Origin: an uncultured Sulfitobacter sp.
GTDB taxonomy: Bacteria; Pseudomonadota; Alphaproteobacteria; Rhodobacterales; Rhodobacteraceae
Length of the DNA stretch: 62,394 nucleotides
Reading direction: 5' to 3'
NCBI RefSeq assembly: GCF_947497275.1
Contig: NZ_CANMFS010000014.1
Location: 1 to 62,394 of the forward strand
In this document: piece after piece, positions 19,373-28,544 of the stretch
How positions within the stretch are numbered: position 1 is the stretch's first letter
Layout: each line of letters begins with the position of its first letter
Translations under genes and position numbers: made by a program
The notes under the pieces: model-generated
Database searches by the model: none
Seen by the model: only the letters and a program-made list of their open reading frames with translations
Told to the model about the DNA's origin: nothing

Positions 19373-19762
19373 ATGGCTCGTGAAAAGACACGCGTTAAGA
19401 AGAAGGTATCCAAGAACATCGCCGCCGGTGTGGCGCATGTAAACTCCTCCTTCAACAACACAAAAATCCTGATTTCCGATGTGCAGGGCAATGCGATCGC
19501 ATGGTCGTCTGCCGGTACGATGGGTTTCAAAGGATCGCGCAAATCCACACCCTACGCGGCCCAGATGGCTGCCGAGGATGCCGGGCGCAAGGCACAGGAC
19601 CACGGCGTCAAGACGCTGGAAGTCGAAGTGCAGGGGCCGGGTTCGGGTCGTGAAAGCGCGCTGCGCGCTTTGGCTGCTGCCGGGTTCAACATCACGTCCA
19701 TCCGTGACGTGACCCCGATGGCGCACAACGGCTGCCGTCCGCCCAAGCGCCGCCGCGTTTAA
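19373..19762 (+). CDS. rpsK: 30S ribosomal protein uS11 (S11)
   Basis: A 129-residue uS11 starting [23 protein letters not shown] and ending [18 protein letters not shown], both canonical. It shapes the platform near the E site. A strong hairpin and a 144-base spacer separate it from rpoA. Confidence 0.98.
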   Translation: MAREKTRVKKKVSKNIAAGVAHVNSSFNNTKILISDVQGNAIAWSSAGTMGFKGSRKSTPYAAQMAAEDAGRKAQDHGVKTLEVEVQGPGSGRESALRALAAAGFNITSIRDVTPMAHNGCRPPKRRRV

Positions 19763-19780
19763 GCGATCGTTATTCTATCC

Positions 19781-19806
19781 GGGGTCCGCGCATTGTCGCG
19801 GACCCC
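19781..19806 (+). other. Hairpin between rpsK and rpoA
   Basis: A perfect 10-bp G/C-rich stem (19781-19790 with 19797-19806), 6-base loop, followed only by TTGTGACTTT. The weak T content suggests attenuation or an RNA processing site, which could set the RpoA-to-ribosomal-protein ratio. Confidence 0.5.
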
Positions 19807-19906
19807 TTGTGACTTTCTGATTGCGCGCGGATCGCGTGCGAGTTTTTGAAACCTCGGGAGTTTGCCTCGGTTGGACATACGGGTGCGAACAGGAATGGAG
19901 GGACAT

Positions 19907-20923
19907 ATGATCCACAAGAATTGGGCAGAATTGATCAAGCCACAGCAGCTTGACGTCAAACCCGGTAACGATCCGGCACGGCAGGCGACCGTTGTCGCCG
20001 AACCGCTCGAGCGGGGCTTTGGTCTGACCATGGGCAACGCACTGCGCCGCGTGTTGATGTCGTCGTTGCAGGGTGCCGCGATCACATCCGTACAAATCGA
20101 CAACGTGCTGCACGAGTTCTCGTCCGTATCGGGCGTGCGCGAAGACGTCACCGACATCATCCTGAACCTCAAGGGTGTCTCGATCCGCATGGAAGTCGAA
20201 GGGCCAAAGCGGCTGTCGATCTCCGCGAAAGGTCCCGGTGTCGTCACTGCCGGCGATATCAGCGAATCGGCGGGCATCGAGATCCTGAACCGCGACCATG
20301 TGATCTGTCACCTCGATGACGGTGCCGACATCTATATGGAGCTGATGGTCAACACCGGCAAAGGCTATGTCTCTGCGGATAAGAACAAGCCGGAGGATGC
20401 GCCAATCGGGTTGATCCCGATCGACGCGATCTACTCGCCCGTGAAAAAAGTCAGCTACGACGTGCAGCCGACCCGCGAGGGACAGGTTCTGGACTATGAC
20501 AAACTGACGATGAAGGTCGAAACGGATGGCTCCATTACGCCGGATGACGCCGTGGCTTTCGCCGCACGCATCTTGCAGGACCAACTGGGCATCTTCGTCA
20601 ACTTCGACGAGCCCGAATCCGCATCACGTCAGGACGACGATGACGGTCTTGAGTTCAATCCGCTTCTGCTCAAGAAAGTGGACGAGCTGGAATTGTCTGT
20701 CCGTTCCGCCAATTGTCTGAAGAACGACAACATCGTTTATATTGGCGATCTGATCCAGAAAACCGAAGCGGAAATGCTGCGCACTCCGAACTTTGGCCGC
20801 AAATCCTTGAATGAGATCAAGGAAGTGCTGTCAGGAATGGGTCTGCACCTTGGCATGGATGTCGAGGACTGGCCACCGGATAACATCGAAGACCTCGCGA
20901 AGAAGTTCGAGGATTCGTTCTAA
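19907..20923 (+). CDS. rpoA: RNA polymerase subunit alpha
   Basis: A 338-residue alpha subunit, exactly the usual length. The N-terminal dimerisation domain ([19 protein letters not shown]) and the C-terminal DNA/activator-binding domain ([44 protein letters not shown]) are intact. ATG 19907 gives the canonical [12 protein letters not shown] start after GGAGGG; ATG 19895 upstream overlaps that site and was rejected. Confidence 0.98.
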   Translation: MIHKNWAELIKPQQLDVKPGNDPARQATVVAEPLERGFGLTMGNALRRVLMSSLQGAAITSVQIDNVLHEFSSVSGVREDVTDIILNLKGVSIRMEVEGPKRLSISAKGPGVVTAGDISESAGIEILNRDHVICHLDDGADIYMELMVNTGKGYVSADKNKPEDAPIGLIPIDAIYSPVKKVSYDVQPTREGQVLDYDKLTMKVETDGSITPDDAVAFAARILQDQLGIFVNFDEPESASRQDDDDGLEFNPLLLKKVDELELSVRSANCLKNDNIVYIGDLIQKTEAEMLRTPNFGRKSLNEIKEVLSGMGLHLGMDVEDWPPDNIEDLAKKFEDSF

Positions 20924-21054
20924 AGCACTTCGGGGCGGGGATACCCGCTCCGGATACGACCGGGTCGCAAGACCCCAAGGAGAGCCCAAGACACGCATCG
21001 CGGGCCGGACAAAGCAAAACAGCCCGTAGAGGGCATCAAATTGGAGACTGAACA

Positions 21055-21471
21055 ATGCGTCACGCACGTGGATACCGCCGTCTGAACCGCACACATGAGC
21101 ACCGCAAGGCGCTTTGGGCCAACATGGCCGGCTCGTTGATCGAGCATGAGCAGATCAAGACGACATTGCCAAAAGCAAAAGAACTGCGTCCGATCATCGA
21201 GAAGATGATCACTCTCGCCAAGCGCGGTGACTTGCACGCCCGCCGCCAGGCGCGCGCACGCCTTAAAGAAGATCAGTATGTCGCGAAATTGTTCGACATT
21301 CTTGGACCCCGCTACAAAGATCGTCAGGGCGGATATGTGCGCATCCTGAAAGCCGGTTTTCGCTACGGTGACATGGCACCGATGGCGATCATCGAGTTCG
21401 TGGACCGCGACCGCGATGCCAAGGGCGCAGCAGACAAAGCCCGGGTTGCGGCCGAAGAGTCGGCTGACTGA
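21055..21471 (+). CDS. rplQ: 50S ribosomal protein bL17 (L17)
   Basis: A 138-residue bL17 ([29 protein letters not shown]) with an alpha-proteobacterial acidic/alanine tail. It ends the alpha operon and is followed by a terminator after 22 bases. Confidence 0.98.
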   Translation: MRHARGYRRLNRTHEHRKALWANMAGSLIEHEQIKTTLPKAKELRPIIEKMITLAKRGDLHARRQARARLKEDQYVAKLFDILGPRYKDRQGGYVRILKAGFRYGDMAPMAIIEFVDRDRDAKGAADKARVAAEESAD

Positions 21472-21493
21472 GCATCATCTTATATCTGATCGG

Positions 21494-21523
21494 AAAAACC
21501 CTGCCACTTTGGCGGGGTTTTTT
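21494..21523 (+). terminator. Rho-independent terminator after rplQ
   Basis: A 12-bp stem including five A-T pairs (about 21494-21505 with 21511-21522), loop ACTTT, followed by T residues. It ends the ribosomal protein cluster. Confidence 0.9.
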
Positions 21524-21589
21524 ATTGCGTGCGATGCGGCTGGATATTTTTAGCCAAAAGAAATAGGGGAGTTGCAACGGGGGCGGGCG

Positions 21590-22984
21590 ATGCGCATATC
21601 TCGGCCTATGAAAATGCTTGTTTTGATATTCTCTTTGTTGACGACCTCTGTGGCAGCTCAGCAGGTGCCCGGCTCTGCGTCTGAGATTCAAATGAGCTTT
21701 GTGCCTGTTGTCAAACAAACGGCACCTGCTGTCGTGAACATCTACGCCAAGATCATGCGGGCACCCGAGGCGACGCCCCTGCGCTCCGATCCGTTTTTCG
21801 AGCGGTTCTTCAACGATCCGTTCTCGCTGCGGCGTCCGCAAGTGCAAAACTCGCTTGGGTCGGGGGTCATCCTGTCGGCGGACGGGTATGTCGTGAGCAA
21901 CTACCATGTGGTCGGTACAGCGACGGATATCCGTGTCGTGTTGGCGGACAGGCGCGAGTTCACCGCAACGGTCGTACTGGGGGATGCCGAGAGTGATCTG
22001 GCTATCTTGAAGATCGATGTGGACAGTGCCTTGCCCTATCTGGACCTGCGCCGGAGCGATAGTGTGGAGGTGGGCGAACTGGCGTTGGCGGTAGGCAATC
22101 CGTTTGGCGTGGGCCAGACGGTCAGCAGCGGGATTATTTCCGGTCTTGCCCGATCGGGCGGATCGGCAGGGAGCGGGCAGGGGTATTTCATTCAAACCGA
22201 TGCGCCGATCAATCCCGGTAATTCGGGTGGTGCGCTTGTTGATGTGGCGGGTCGATTGATCGGGGTGAACACGTCGATTCTGACACGGTCCGGCGGATCG
22301 AATGGCATCGGTTTTGCGATTCCCGCGGATCTTGTGGCGGCCTTCGTTGCGCAGGCGCAGGCCGGAAACGAGGCATTTATCCGCCCGTGGGCGGGCATCA
22401 GCGGTCAACCTCTTGATGCGGATATGGCCGCGACGCTGGGCTTTGACAGGCCGGGTGGCATCATTATTTCGGGGCTGCACGCGGTAAGCCCGTTTCTGGA
22501 GGCGGGCCTCGACGTCGGGGATGTGATCCTGGCTGTCGGAGGCCAGCCAGTCAATACGCCCTCGGAGATGATTTATCGCATGAGTGTCGCCGGGACGGGG
22601 GCGGCGGCGCAGGTCACTTATTCCCGCGCGGGAGAAATGCAGACTGTGGATGTGCCGCTTATCGCTGCACCGGAAACGCCGCCGCGCGATTTGACGGCGA
22701 TGCCGGATCGGAGCCTTTTTCCAGGACTTATGCTCGTCCAGCTGAATCCTTCAGTGCTTGCCGAACTCAATCTTTCCCTCGAAGCGCAGGGGGTCGCCGT
22801 CATTGATCCGGGGCGTTTCGCCGTGCGCGCAGGGCTGCGGCGCGGTGATGTGATCGTCGCGATAAACGGCAACTCCATCTCGCATCCGCAAGAAGCGGTC
22901 GCCGCCCTGTCCGGATCGTCCGCCCGTGTCGAAATATTGATCCAGCGCGGAGCGCAACGCATCGCGCTGAGATTTCGGGGTTAG
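21590..22984 (+). CDS. HtrA/Deg-type periplasmic serine protease
   Basis: A 464-residue trypsin-like protease with two PDZ domains. A signal sequence (residues 1-23, MKMLVLIFSLLTTSVAA) precedes the protease domain with the triad His106 (SNYHVV), Asp136 (ESDLAIL) and Ser212 (NPGNSGGAL). PDZ1 spans about residues 265-350 and PDZ2 about 385-464. Such proteins degrade or refold misfolded envelope proteins. ATG 21590 was chosen; ATG 21608 would also retain the signal peptide. The gene begins a run of co-directional core genes; rarA follows after 2 bases. Confidence 0.9.
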   Translation: MRISRPMKMLVLIFSLLTTSVAAQQVPGSASEIQMSFVPVVKQTAPAVVNIYAKIMRAPEATPLRSDPFFERFFNDPFSLRRPQVQNSLGSGVILSADGYVVSNYHVVGTATDIRVVLADRREFTATVVLGDAESDLAILKIDVDSALPYLDLRRSDSVEVGELALAVGNPFGVGQTVSSGIISGLARSGGSAGSGQGYFIQTDAPINPGNSGGALVDVAGRLIGVNTSILTRSGGSNGIGFAIPADLVAAFVAQAQAGNEAFIRPWAGISGQPLDADMAATLGFDRPGGIIISGLHAVSPFLEAGLDVGDVILAVGGQPVNTPSEMIYRMSVAGTGAAAQVTYSRAGEMQTVDVPLIAAPETPPRDLTAMPDRSLFPGLMLVQLNPSVLAELNLSLEAQGVAVIDPGRFAVRAGLRRGDVIVAINGNSISHPQEAVAALSGSSARVEILIQRGAQRIALRFRG

Positions 22985-22986
22985 GG

Positions 22987-24297
22987 GTGGCGGATCTTTT
23001 CGGGAATGCGCCGGATACAACGCATACGACGGCGCACCGACCCTTGGCAGACCGTTTGCGGCCGCAATCTCTGGACGAGGTGATCGGTCAGCAGCAGATC
23101 CTCGGGCCGGATGGTCCTTTGACGATCATGCTGAAAGGCGGTGCGCTTAGCTCGTTGATTTTCTGGGGGCCGCCGGGGGTGGGCAAGACGACCATCGCCC
23201 GTCTTCTGGCCGATGAAACCGATCTGCATTTTGTGCAGATATCAGCGATATTCAGCGGCGTACCGGAATTGCGGCGCGTTTTCGATGCTGCCAAGATACG
23301 GCGTCAGAACGGGCAGGGCACGCTCTTGTTCGTCGACGAGATCCACCGGTTCAACAAGGCGCAGCAGGACGGATTCCTGCCGCATATGGAGGACGGGACG
23401 ATTCTATTGGTGGGGGCGACCACCGAGAATCCATCGTTTGAGTTGAACCGTGCGGTCCTCAGCCGCAGCCAGGTTCTCGTGCTCGAGCGTCTGCCGCATG
23501 AGGATCTGGAGCGGCTCGTGGCGCGCGCGGAAGCGGAATTGGGCGTCACCTTGCCGCTGGAGCCGGCGGCACGGCAATCGCTGTTGGACATGGCCGACGG
23601 CGACGGGCGGGCGCTGCTTAATCTGATCGAGCAAATCGCGGCGTGGAGCGTCGATGCACCGCTGGATCAGTCGATGCTGGCAAAACGTTTGTCAAAGCGG
23701 GCCGCGCAGTATGACAAGGGCGGGGACGCGCATTTCAACCTGATTTCCGCGTTGCACAAATCCGTGCGCGGCAGTGATCCCGATGCTGCGCTGTACTGGT
23801 TTGCACGGATGCTGGAGGGCGGCGAAGATCCACGGTACCTTGCGCGGCGGATCACGCGGATGGCGGTCGAGGACATCGGTCTGGCCGATCCGCAGGCGCA
23901 GGCGATCTGCTTGCAAAGCTGGGAGACGTTCGAACGCTTGGGCTCGCCGGAAGGTGAGTTGGCGTTGGCCCAGGCGCTGACGTATCTGGCACTGGCACCG
24001 AAATCGAACGCGGCTTATGTCGCCTACAAGGCGGCGCGCAAATCCGCGAAGGCCACCGGGTCCGAGCCGCCGCCGAAACATATCCTAAACGCGCCGACAG
24101 CAATGATGAAGGATCAGGGCTTTGGCGACGGATACGCCTATGATCACGACGCCGAAGACGGGTTTTCCGGGCAGAACTATTTCCCAGATGGCATGGCGCG
24201 ACCGTCCTTTTACACGCCGGTGGAGCGCGGGTTCGAGCGGGATCTGAAGAAACGGCAGGACTATTTCATCAAGCTGCGGGCCAAGCGGGAGAGTTGA
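22987..24297 (+). CDS. rarA: Replication-associated recombination protein RarA
   Basis: A 436-residue AAA+ ATPase of the RarA/MgsA family, acting at stalled replication forks. Walker A GPPGVGKTT is at residues 61-69, Walker B LLFVDEIH at 113-120 and sensor 1 GATTENPSF at 143-151. The C-terminal tetramerisation/clamp region (YDKGGDAHFNLISALHKS, FSGQNYFPD) is typical. The start is GTG 22987, two bases after the protease stop. Confidence 0.95.
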   Translation: MADLFGNAPDTTHTTAHRPLADRLRPQSLDEVIGQQQILGPDGPLTIMLKGGALSSLIFWGPPGVGKTTIARLLADETDLHFVQISAIFSGVPELRRVFDAAKIRRQNGQGTLLFVDEIHRFNKAQQDGFLPHMEDGTILLVGATTENPSFELNRAVLSRSQVLVLERLPHEDLERLVARAEAELGVTLPLEPAARQSLLDMADGDGRALLNLIEQIAAWSVDAPLDQSMLAKRLSKRAAQYDKGGDAHFNLISALHKSVRGSDPDAALYWFARMLEGGEDPRYLARRITRMAVEDIGLADPQAQAICLQSWETFERLGSPEGELALAQALTYLALAPKSNAAYVAYKAARKSAKATGSEPPPKHILNAPTAMMKDQGFGDGYAYDHDAEDGFSGQNYFPDGMARPSFYTPVERGFERDLKKRQDYFIKLRAKRES

Positions 24298-24328
24298 CTC
24301 TCGGCCCCGCCCGCGCGATGGCAGGCGC

Positions 24329-24709
24329 ATGATATCAACAGTCGCTCTCGTCGCTTTGGGCGGTGCCATCGGTGCCGCGTGCCGGTACCTTGTGGGGGTG
24401 GCCGTATTCCGCATGGCAGGGCCGCTGGAGTTTCCGTTGGCGGTGCTTGGAGTCAACGTCATCGGATCGCTGCTGATGGGGGTCTTTGTGGCCGTCGCCG
24501 CCCACAAGGGCCTGACTCATCTTGGCCCGTTCATGATGACCGGACTGCTGGGCGGGTTCACCACATTCTCCGCTTTCTCTCTTGAAACCGTATCGTTGAT
24601 CGAGCGGGGCAGTTACGGTGCGGCATCGGCCTATGTCGCGTTGTCCGTGGGGTTGAGTATTCTGGGTCTGATGCTGGGGCTGATGGCCACCAGAGGAGTA
24701 TTGACATGA
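24329..24709 (+). CDS. crcB: Fluoride efflux channel CrcB/Fluc
   Basis: A 126-residue four-helix membrane protein with the Fluc signatures GGAIGAACRYL, GVNVIGSLLMG and GLLGGFTTFSAFSLE. It exports fluoride as a dual-topology dimer in known systems. No fluoride riboswitch fits in the 31 bases before it, so it is expressed with rarA. The stop overlaps the next start (ATGA). Confidence 0.95.
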   Translation: MISTVALVALGGAIGAACRYLVGVAVFRMAGPLEFPLAVLGVNVIGSLLMGVFVAVAAHKGLTHLGPFMMTGLLGGFTTFSAFSLETVSLIERGSYGAASAYVALSVGLSILGLMLGLMATRGVLT

Positions 24710-25755
24710 GCCGTGTTCAGACACTTACCGTAGAAGAGGGCGATGGGGATCAAAGGCTTGATCGCTGGTTCAAGCGGCAGTTCCCGCTGATCAGTCAGGG
24801 GCGTCTGGAAAAGATGTGCCGCAAGGGTGAGATCCGCGTCGAGGGCGGGCGGGTCAAGGCGTCTACCCGTCTGGAAGTGGGCCAGCAGGTCCGCATTCCG
24901 CCACTGCCCGACAGTGAGGCACCGCCACCGCCCAAGCGGACGCGGGTGACGGAGGCGGACGCGAAATTCATCCGTTCGTGCGTGATTTACCGTGATGATC
25001 ATGTGATCGCGTTGAACAAGCCGCCGGGCCTGCCGGTGCAAGGCGGATCGGGGCAGGGCGACCGGCACGTCGATGCCCTTGCAGAAGCCTTGATGTTCGA
25101 TCTCGACGAGCGGCCGCGCCTTGTGCACCGGCTGGACAAGGACACATCGGGTGTCTTGCTGCTTGCGCGGACGCGCGAGGCGGCAAAGGCGCTGACCGCG
25201 AATTTCCGACACCGCGAGACGCGCAAGATCTACTGGGCCGTGGTTGCCGGTGTTCCGCAGCCGCGCAACGGCACGATCAAGTTCGGTCTGGTCAAGGCTG
25301 GCGGTCACGGGGCACGCGGTGAGGGCGAAAAAATGATTGCCGTGCATCCGCGCGACATCGACAGCACCGAAGGCGCCAAGCGCGCGCTGACTGATTATGC
25401 GACGCTGGAGCAGGCGGGCAGCCGCTGTTGCTGGATGGCGCTGATCCCGGTGACGGGGCGCACACACCAGTTACGCGCGCACATGGCCGAGATCGGGCAT
25501 CCGATCGTGGGTGATGGCAAGTACGGCGGGTCCGGGCAGGAAAATCTCGGCGACGGTTGGGGCGCGCAGCTGGGCGGAGAAATCTCCAAGAAGCTGCATC
25601 TGCACGCGCGCAGTCTGAAGATCGAACATCCAGCGACAAAGGCGATCCTGAGCCTTGTCGCGCCGTTGCCCGAGCACATGACGCGGACATGGCAGACCTT
25701 TCAATGGTCTCCTGCGGACGTCCCCGAGGATCCGTTCGAGGAAGACTGGGGATGA
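24706..25755 (+). CDS. rluC: RluC/RluA-type 23S rRNA pseudouridine synthase
   Basis: A 349-residue protein with an N-terminal S4 RNA-binding domain (about residues 15-65, DQRLDRWFKRQFPLISQGRL) and an RluA-type catalytic domain with HRLDKDTSG at 141-149, Asp144 being the catalytic aspartate. It isomerises uridines in 23S rRNA; the RluC assignment, as opposed to RluA or RluD, rests on length and the S4 domain. It overlaps crcB and the HAD gene by ATGA junctions. Confidence 0.85.
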   Translation: MSRVQTLTVEEGDGDQRLDRWFKRQFPLISQGRLEKMCRKGEIRVEGGRVKASTRLEVGQQVRIPPLPDSEAPPPPKRTRVTEADAKFIRSCVIYRDDHVIALNKPPGLPVQGGSGQGDRHVDALAEALMFDLDERPRLVHRLDKDTSGVLLLARTREAAKALTANFRHRETRKIYWAVVAGVPQPRNGTIKFGLVKAGGHGARGEGEKMIAVHPRDIDSTEGAKRALTDYATLEQAGSRCCWMALIPVTGRTHQLRAHMAEIGHPIVGDGKYGGSGQENLGDGWGAQLGGEISKKLHLHARSLKIEHPATKAILSLVAPLPEHMTRTWQTFQWSPADVPEDPFEEDWG

Positions 25756-26432
25756 GCGAAGGCAAGCGCCGATTGGTGATTTTCGATGTCGACGGCACGC
25801 TGGCGGACAGCCAGTCCGACATCCTCGGGGCAATGCAACTGGCCTTTGCCGCCGAGGGGATGTCCTGCCCCGCGCGGAGCGAAATTCTCGGCGTTGTGGG
25901 CCTGTCTTTGCCGGTGCTGATGACGGTACTGGCCGCCGACGCCGACGCGTCCACACAGGCACGGTTGGTGGAAGGCTACCGCGAAGCCTATACGACGTTG
26001 CGTGCCGAGCAGGGGAGTGCGGTGTCGTCACCGCTCTATCCCGGTACGGCGGAGATGCTCGCGGAGTTGCGTACGCGCCCGGAGGTTGTGCTGGGCGTGG
26101 CGACTGGAAAATCGCGCCGCGGGCTGGACAAGCTGATCGAGGGGCACCGGATGCAGGGCATCTTCGTCACCCAGCAGGTCGCCGATACACATCCATCCAA
26201 ACCGCATCCGTCGATGATCATGCAGGCTTTGTCGGAAACCGGGGTGGCGGCGGAGAGTGCCGTGATGATCGGTGATACCAGCTTTGACATGGAAATGGCA
26301 GCGGCAGCGGGTGTTACGGGGATCGGCGTGCGCTGGGGCTATCACGGCCAGGAGAGGCTGACGGCGGCTGTTCACATGCTCGACAGCTTTGGTGATCTGG
26401 CGCCGCTGCTTGATACGATCTGGAAGGACTGA
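25752..26432 (+). CDS. HAD-superfamily phosphatase (phosphoglycolate phosphatase-like)
   Basis: A 226-residue HAD hydrolase of subfamily IA. The nucleophile motif is FDVDGTLADS (Asp12, Asp14), motif II GVATGKS is near residue 115 and motif III-IV KPHPSMI and GDTSFDMEMAAAAG follow. The helical cap lies after motif I. The closest named activity is phosphoglycolate phosphatase, but substrate specificity cannot be read. Start overlaps the rluC stop; the ATP12 gene follows after 3 bases. Confidence 0.85.
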   Translation: MSEGKRRLVIFDVDGTLADSQSDILGAMQLAFAAEGMSCPARSEILGVVGLSLPVLMTVLAADADASTQARLVEGYREAYTTLRAEQGSAVSSPLYPGTAEMLAELRTRPEVVLGVATGKSRRGLDKLIEGHRMQGIFVTQQVADTHPSKPHPSMIMQALSETGVAAESAVMIGDTSFDMEMAAAAGVTGIGVRWGYHGQERLTAAVHMLDSFGDLAPLLDTIWKD

Positions 26433-26435
26433 CCC

Positions 26436-27149
26436 ATGAGCGAATGGAAAGCGAAGCGGTTCTGGAAAGAAGCGGAAGTGATGCCGCAGGATGACGGGTT
26501 CTCCGTCGCTCTTGACGGACGACCTGTCCGGACCCCGGCAAAACGGCATTTGATCGTTCCGACCAAAGAAATGGCAAAGGCGATTGCCATCGAATGGGAT
26601 GCCCAGGACGGAGTGATTCAACCCGAGACGATGCCGGTGACCAAAACGGCGAACTCCGCGATCGACAAGGTCGCCGTGCAACACGCCGAAGTTGCGGAGA
26701 TGCTGGCGGCCTACGGCGACAGCGATCTGCTGTGCTACCGCGCGCCCGCGCCCGAGGCTTTGGTGGCGCGTCAGGCAGAGATGTGGGACCCGTTGCTGGA
26801 GTGGAGCGCGCAGACGCTCGGCGCTCCGTTGCAATCACATACCGGCGTGATGCACGTCCCGCAGGACTCGCGATCACTGGAAATCCTGCGCGCACGCACC
26901 TTTGCGCTGACCGCGTTCGAACTGGCGGCGTTTCACGATCTGGTGAGCCTGTCCGGCTCGCTTGTGATCGGCTTTGCCGCGACCCATGATTTTCTGCCCG
27001 CCGACGCGCTCTGGCGCATTTCGCGGTTGGACGAGATCTGGGAAGAGGAACAATGGGGTGAAGACGACGACGCGACGCGCATGGCGCGGATCAAGGAGAC
27101 TGCGTTTTGTCACGCCAAACGCATGTTCGACCTTGCGCACAGCCAATAG
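26436..27149 (+). CDS. ATP12 family F1-ATPase assembly chaperone
   Basis: A 237-residue ATP12 homologue (KRFWKEAEVMPQDDGFSVALDGRPVRTPAK...; YGDSDLLCYRAPAPEALVARQAEMWDPLLEW). Mitochondrial ATP12 chaperones the F1 alpha subunit, and alphaproteobacterial versions are thought to act likewise. It is the last gene of a coupled crcB-rluC-HAD-ATP12 group. The presence of this gene supports an alphaproteobacterial origin. Confidence 0.92.
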   Translation: MSEWKAKRFWKEAEVMPQDDGFSVALDGRPVRTPAKRHLIVPTKEMAKAIAIEWDAQDGVIQPETMPVTKTANSAIDKVAVQHAEVAEMLAAYGDSDLLCYRAPAPEALVARQAEMWDPLLEWSAQTLGAPLQSHTGVMHVPQDSRSLEILRARTFALTAFELAAFHDLVSLSGSLVIGFAATHDFLPADALWRISRLDEIWEEEQWGEDDDATRMARIKETAFCHAKRMFDLAHSQ

Positions 27150-27345
27150 GCACGGCTGACGGGTTTCCTTTGCGTCAGTGCCGGTTTGTGCGGCATTTCT
27201 AACCACTCGTACTTGACCTTCGCGCGGGAATCCGCCCAAACTATGGATCACTGCGTGATTGCGATGACGCGGAGTATCGCTACCGGTGCGTGAAGCGGCG
27301 GTTCGATCCGTCTGAAATGCGGCGGAAAATCAGGAAGAGGTAAAA

Positions 27346-28362
27346 ATGAAGAAATCAGTAATTCTAGGCGCGCTGACGGTCGCGGGTCTGTCTGCAAGCG
27401 CAGCAGCGGCCGCAACGCTCGACGATGTCAAAGAGCGCGGCACATTGAATTGTGGTGTTGCTACCGGCTTGGCCGGTTTTGCGGCACCTGACGCCAATGG
27501 TGAATGGACCGGCTTTGATGTGGCTGTGTGCCGCGCTGTCGCCGCTGCCGTTCTCGGCGATGCGACAGCTGTCGAATTCGTCCCGACCACGGGCAAGACA
27601 CGCTTTACCGCATTGGCGTCAGGCGAAATCGACATGTTGGCACGCAACACCACATGGACGTTCTCCCGCGACACGGATCTGAAATTCGATTTCACCGGGG
27701 TCAACTACTATGACGGCCAGGGCTTCATGGTCCCCAAATCGCTGGGCGTGTCCTCCGCCAAGGATCTTGATGGCGCGACTGTCTGCATCCAGACGGGCAC
27801 AACAACCGAGCTGAACCTCGCGGATTTCTTCCGCGCGAACAATATCAGCTATGAGCCTGTTCCAATCGAAACCAATGCGGAAGCAATCCAGCAGTATTCT
27901 GCCGGCGCGTGCGATGCCTACACTACCGACGCATCTGGCTTGGCTTCGTCGCGTGCGACATTCGAAACACCCGGCGACCATATCCTGCTGCCCGAGATTA
28001 TTTCCAAAGAGCCACTCGGCCCGCTGGTGCGTCACGGTGACAATGAATGGGGCGATGTCGTCCGCTGGACACTCAACGCATTGATCGCAGCCGAGGAATT
28101 GGGCGTATCTTCTGCCAACATCAACGAGATGGCTGAATCCACAACCAACCCCGAAGTCGCGCGTCTGCTTGGAACCGAAGGTGATCTGGGCTCGATGATC
28201 GGCCTGAACGCTGACTGGGCAAAGAGTGCCATCATGGCGTCCGGCAACTATGGCGAAATCTTTGCCAAGAACATCGGTGAAGAAACGCCGATCGGTCTTG
28301 CGCGTGGCCTGAACGCACAGTGGACCAACGGCGGTCTTCTGTACTCCCCACCGTTCCGTTAA
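27346..28362 (+). CDS. aapJ: General L-amino acid ABC transporter, periplasmic binding protein
   Basis: A 338-residue type-3 solute-binding protein with a signal peptide (MKKSVILGALTVAGLSASAAAA). The mature start (TLDDVKERGTLNCGVATGLAGFAAPD) and the TGKTRFTALASGEIDMLARNTTWTFSRD block are hallmarks of AapJ/BztA proteins, which bind a broad range of L-amino acids. It is the first gene of aapJQMP; a strong hairpin separates it from aapQ. Confidence 0.95.
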   Translation: MKKSVILGALTVAGLSASAAAAATLDDVKERGTLNCGVATGLAGFAAPDANGEWTGFDVAVCRAVAAAVLGDATAVEFVPTTGKTRFTALASGEIDMLARNTTWTFSRDTDLKFDFTGVNYYDGQGFMVPKSLGVSSAKDLDGATVCIQTGTTTELNLADFFRANNISYEPVPIETNAEAIQQYSAGACDAYTTDASGLASSRATFETPGDHILLPEIISKEPLGPLVRHGDNEWGDVVRWTLNALIAAEELGVSSANINEMAESTTNPEVARLLGTEGDLGSMIGLNADWAKSAIMASGNYGEIFAKNIGEETPIGLARGLNAQWTNGGLLYSPPFR

Positions 28363-28372
28363 ACGAACAAGT

Positions 28373-28405
28373 CAAAGGGCGCGCATATTGCGCGCCCTTT
28401 GCGTT
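28373..28405 (+). terminator. Intra-operon hairpin between aapJ and aapQ
   Basis: A perfect 13-bp stem (28373-28385 with 28389-28401), 3-base loop, followed by CGTTTT. The T-tract is short, so read-through is likely. Such structures commonly stabilise the binding-protein mRNA and lower permease expression. Confidence 0.7.
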
Positions 28406-28544
28406 TTCCAGCAGATCAAGTTTCGCGTGCGACGTTTCAGGCCGCTTGGAAATGAATGCTGAACAAGACGACCAGATAAATAGCCCGGCACAGACGTCAA
28501 AAGACGCAGGTTCAATAACAGTCGGGGTTACGGGGAAATAATCA

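Noticed and set aside
24298..24328. Fluoride riboswitch before crcB
   Set aside because: The spacer between rarA and crcB is only 31 bases, too short for the riboswitch fold.
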